From NCBI GenBank assembly GCA_044355095.1, contig JBIKYT010000003.1, forward strand, positions 32,895 through 96,894: a stretch of 64,000 nucleotides of DNA. The letters run 5' to 3'. The DNA comes from Casp-actino8 sp044355095 (GTDB taxonomy: Bacteria > Actinomycetota > Acidimicrobiia > Acidimicrobiales > Ilumatobacteraceae). Below, piece by piece: positions 61,206 through 64,000 of the stretch. Position numbers and translations under genes: made by a program. The notes under the pieces were generated by a model that saw only the letters and a list, made by a program, of their open reading frames with translations, had not been told where the DNA came from and did no database searches. Every line of letters starts with the position of its first letter. The stretch's first letter is position 1.

Positions 61206-63260
61206 ATGAACGAACCACTATTCACCGATTCCGACGACGAACCAGAGATGGTCAGCGAGAACGATCACGAGAGCAGTAACGAGAGCAGTAACGACGAATC
61301 TGAAACTGCGGCGAGCAACGCCTACAAGAAGCGTCGTCGCGGTTCACGGGGCGGACGTAATCGTCCACGTCCTCAGGGAGCCACGGGTGACCCTGAAAAC
61401 GATTCTGTAAACGATGACGAAAACGATGATGATTTCGACGATGACGACAACGATAACGACAACGTCAACGACAGCGACTTTGATGACGATGGTGATGAGT
61501 CGTACGACGAACCAGAGCATGTAACAACGCCAATCGCCGGAGTCCAAGACGATTTTGAATTGCCAGAACGTATGAGCGAAGGGCGTGCCGATGTTGACGC
61601 TGCGACTGAAGCGTTAGTTCCGCGACCAAAGATTGGCGATACTCGGGCTAGCTCAGTGCCAGCAACTCCACCTTTAAGCTCGACTCCGTCGGGTGTCACT
61701 ATGCCTGGCGGAACTCGTGCCGGCGGGCCGCGTCCTAATAATCAGCGCAAAGGTAAGGGTCAGCAGACTGCGAAAAAGAATCCAGTGAATGATGGTGCAG
61801 TGGTCGATCCCAACACGGCAGTTGATGCTGGACCGAATGCTGATGAGACCGCAACCTCAACGACTGAGTCGGCGAATGCCAAGAAAAAGCGTCGCCGTAA
61901 CACGAAGAGTCGTGGTGGCTCAGATATCCGTAACAACGATCGGTCCGATGCCGCAGTAGTGGAACGTCGCAAAGGTCGCGAGCGCAATGGTCGACCCATT
62001 GGTCGTTACTTCATGGCTGTGCAAGTTCGAGACGATCTCACCCAGGTTGCGGTGATGGAAGGTCGCAGCCTGATTGAGCATTACGTCAGTCGTCCCGCAG
62101 ACGATGTGGCGCAGATCCATGGCAACATTTACGTCGGCAAGGTGCAAAACGTATTGCCCGGAATGGAAGCGGCTTTCGTTGATATCGGCACGCCCAAAAA
62201 CGCTGTGCTGTATCGCGGCGACGTGCAATACGACGCCGAAGACATCGTTGACAGCGAACCCCGAATTGAGCAGATTCTGAAGGGTAAGCAACTCATTGTC
62301 TGTCAGGTCACGAAGAATCCAATCGCCCTCAAAGGTGCCCGACTGACGCAAGAAGTTTCGTTGCCAGGTCGTTTCGTCGTGTTGATTCCTAACTCAAAGA
62401 CATACGGAATTTCGAAGCGTTTGCCGGACGATGTGCGCAAGCGTTTGCGCGGAATTCTCGATCGCGTGAAGCCTGCCGAACACGGACTCATCGTGCGTAC
62501 TGCGGCCGAATCGGCGACCGAACACGAACTCCACGCGGATATGACGCGACTACTCGATCAATGGAACGCCATTGAAGCCAAGGCTGCCAAAGCTGGCGGA
62601 CCGACGCTGTTGTATCGCGAGCCACCGCTCGCAGTACGAGTGATCCGTGAAGAGTTCAACTCTGACTACCGCGGCGTCATTATCGACGATCAGCAGTTGT
62701 ACGAAGATGTGCATTCATATGTTCAGGCGTTCAACCCCGAGCTCGCCGACCGCGTTGAGTACTTCGATCCAGCGAACGAAGGCTTGCCGATTTTTGAGAA
62801 ATTCCATGTGCACGAGCAGATCCACAAGGCTCTTGATCGCAAAGTGTGGCTGCCATCGGGCGGTTCGTTGATTATCGAGCACACCGAAGCCCTCACCGTG
62901 ATTGACGTCAACACCGGTCGCAACGTGGGAACCTCGAACCTTGAGGCCACGGTGTTCCAGAACAACCTTGAAGCCGCTGATGAAGTCGCCCACCAGTTGC
63001 GCTTGCGCGATATTGGCGGAATCATCGTTATTGACTTCATCGACATGGAGATCAAGGACAATCGCCGCAAGGTTGTTGAAGCCTTTAAGACCGCTTTGTC
63101 ACGCGATAAGACCAGAACTCAGGTATTTGACATCTCAGAACTCGGTCTTGTGGAAATGACTCGTAAGCGAATTGGTGAAGGTCTTTTGACTAACTTCGCA
63201 GGTCAGTGCCCTGAATGTCAGGGTCGTGGCATGCTCGTCAACCACGATCTGCTCAACTGA
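61206..63260 (+). CDS. rne: Ribonuclease E/G with acidic N-terminal extension
   Basis: 684 residues. The first 250 or so are low complexity: an Asp/Asn/Glu-rich run (about residues 60-105) and Arg/Lys patches (KKRRRGSRGGRNRPRP, AKKKRRRNTKSRGG). The conserved core follows: S1 domain (GNIYVGKVQNVLPGMEAAFVDIG), RNase H-like and DNase I-like parts with catalytic Asp in VIDVNTGRN and IVIDFIDME, and the Zn-link CPECQGRGM. It processes rRNA and degrades mRNA. The AGGA ribosome site before ATG 61206 supports the start. Confidence 0.95.
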   Translation: MNEPLFTDSDDEPEMVSENDHESSNESSNDESETAASNAYKKRRRGSRGGRNRPRPQGATGDPENDSVNDDENDDDFDDDDNDNDNVNDSDFDDDGDESYDEPEHVTTPIAGVQDDFELPERMSEGRADVDAATEALVPRPKIGDTRASSVPATPPLSSTPSGVTMPGGTRAGGPRPNNQRKGKGQQTAKKNPVNDGAVVDPNTAVDAGPNADETATSTTESANAKKKRRRNTKSRGGSDIRNNDRSDAAVVERRKGRERNGRPIGRYFMAVQVRDDLTQVAVMEGRSLIEHYVSRPADDVAQIHGNIYVGKVQNVLPGMEAAFVDIGTPKNAVLYRGDVQYDAEDIVDSEPRIEQILKGKQLIVCQVTKNPIALKGARLTQEVSLPGRFVVLIPNSKTYGISKRLPDDVRKRLRGILDRVKPAEHGLIVRTAAESATEHELHADMTRLLDQWNAIEAKAAKAGGPTLLYREPPLAVRVIREEFNSDYRGVIIDDQQLYEDVHSYVQAFNPELADRVEYFDPANEGLPIFEKFHVHEQIHKALDRKVWLPSGGSLIIEHTEALTVIDVNTGRNVGTSNLEATVFQNNLEAADEVAHQLRLRDIGGIIVIDFIDMEIKDNRRKVVEAFKTALSRDKTRTQVFDISELGLVEMTRKRIGEGLLTNFAGQCPECQGRGMLVNHDLLN

Positions 63261-63358
63261 TGAACGACACCATGAACGGCCCAATGGATGAGCTGGAGAT
63301 AAGTCCTGACCAAGGCGTTGGTTTAACGTCGTTGAAGCAGGTAGAGTCGCTATTCGCT

Positions 63359-63670
63359 ATGTATGCAGTGATCGCAACCGGTGGCAAACAGGTCCGTGTG
63401 GCCGAGGGCCAGCAAGTGCATGTTGAACTTCTAGGCCTCGAACAGGGTGCCTCGGTGGACTTCACGCCCGTGCTGGTCGTCGATGGCGACACCGTGCTTG
63501 CCACACCTACTCAACTCGCCGGATCAAAGGTCTCGGGTCGCATTGTCGGCTCGGCGTCAGGTCCCAAGATCAACGGCTTTACCTATAAGCGACGCACTAA
63601 CCAGCGCCGTCGCTACGGGCATCGCCAGCACTACCAGGTGGTCGAGATCACCTCAATCGCGAAAGGCTGA
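63359..63670 (+). CDS. rplU: 50S ribosomal protein L21
   Basis: 103 residues from ATG 63359, giving the standard start MYAVIATGGKQVRV. The basic TYKRRTNQRRRYGHRQHY segment and short end match bL21. The frame continues upstream, but without similarity. The usual rne-rplU-rpmA order is kept. Confidence 0.97.
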   Translation: MYAVIATGGKQVRVAEGQQVHVELLGLEQGASVDFTPVLVVDGDTVLATPTQLAGSKVSGRIVGSASGPKINGFTYKRRTNQRRRYGHRQHYQVVEITSIAKG

Positions 63671-63674
63671 CACC

Positions 63675-63929
63675 ATGTCAAAGACTAAGGGCGGCGGATC
63701 TACACGTAACGGCCGCGACTCAAACGCACAGCGCCTCGGCGTGAAGTCCTTCGGTGGTACATCAATCACCGCCGGAACCATTCTCATTCGTCAGCGTGGC
63801 ACCACTTTCCACGCCGGCAAAAATGTTGGCCGTGGTGGCGACGACACGTTGTTCGCCTTGGTTGATGGAACTGTTCAGTTCGGAACCCGCAAGGGTCGTC
63901 GAGTCATCGACGTTGTTCCGGCCGAATAA
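63675..63929 (+). CDS. rpmA: 50S ribosomal protein L27
   Basis: 84 residues from ATG 63675, with MSKTKGGGSTRNGRDSNAQRLGVK and the C-terminal FGTRKGRRVIDVVPAE typical of bL27. There is no N-terminal prepeptide of the firmicute kind. It lies 4 bp after rplU; the expected next genes (obg, proB) would be beyond the window. Confidence 0.97.
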   Translation: MSKTKGGGSTRNGRDSNAQRLGVKSFGGTSITAGTILIRQRGTTFHAGKNVGRGGDDTLFALVDGTVQFGTRKGRRVIDVVPAE

Positions 63930-63950
63930 TTTCAATAAGAACTAGTTTTC

Positions 63951-63977
63951 AAACGACCGCCTTCGGGCGGTCGTTTT
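63951..63977 (+). terminator. Rho-independent terminator after rpmA
   Basis: AAACGACCGCC and GGCGGTCGTTT form a perfect 11-bp stem with TTCG tetraloop, ending in a T-run. It sits 21 bp after the rpmA stop and closes the rplU-rpmA transcript. Confidence 0.9.
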
Positions 63978-64000
63978 GCATGACCCGTACTTTTTAGACG

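Overview
This window looks like chromosomal DNA from an actinomycete, most likely class Acidimicrobiia (Ilumatobacter/Microtrichales-like). The pointers are the gene order tig-clpP-clpX-folC-ndk-mreBCD-PBP2-rodA-radical SAM-DUF2344-RNase E-rplU-rpmA, the several luciferase-like (LLM) oxidoreductases, a DevR/DosR-type operator, GTG/TTG starts, moderate GC, and many small catabolic and hypothetical genes. The class-level call is inference. The phylum call rests on gene content and synteny.

Layout. 1-6 kb: GH38 alpha-mannosidase (cut by the window edge), a DCC thiol oxidoreductase, a two-subunit B12 acyl-CoA mutase whose specificity residues look like isobutyryl-CoA mutase, and an LLM oxidoreductase. 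6-11.4 kb: SDR, PfkB sugar kinase, EamA permease, a second LLM oxidoreductase, a small unknown protein and a complete Rieske oxygenase. 11.5-18 kb: LysM/NlpC-P60 hydrolase, K+ channel, enoyl-CoA hydratase-like protein, a Rieske-oxygenase homologue with no Rieske cluster, DDAH, and a GMC oxidoreductase coupled to a small lipoprotein. 18-18.4 kb: a 43-bp tandem repeat, a perfect 21-bp palindrome and tRNA-Gly. 18.6-25 kb: membrane, SDR, TerC, DinB, amidohydrolase and tandem NTF2-like genes.

25-34.2 kb is a scarred accessory region. It starts with a 5'-truncated, frameshifted cysNC and a glycosyltransferase tail. A visibly GC-richer block (about 26.9-33.9 kb) follows, with a GT-C-like membrane protein, GT2, a flippase-like protein, a polysaccharide pyruvyl transferase and an FrhB-like Fe-S protein. 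It ends in tails of a coiled-coil protein, a tyrosine integrase and an IS3-type transposase. This reads as a horizontally acquired locus for a pyruvylated surface glycan.

34.3-46.7 kb: two secreted proteins sharing a DTR-type repeat domain (one an L,D-transpeptidase), glutathione peroxidase, tRNA-Pro, a hybrid histidine kinase coupled to a REC-EAL phosphodiesterase, a TetR regulator, and a redox cluster (three-cupredoxin multicopper oxidase, PAS histidine kinase, NarL/DevR-type regulator). Two DevR-like palindromes tie the oxidase and the kinase/regulator pair into one circuit.

46.8-64 kb is the conserved housekeeping block: trigger factor and ClpP/ClpX (protein quality control), FolC and Ndk (folate and nucleotides), MreBCD-PBP2-RodA (elongasome), the two-gene radical SAM/DUF2344 pair, RNase E/G, and ribosomal proteins L21 and L27 with a strong terminator.
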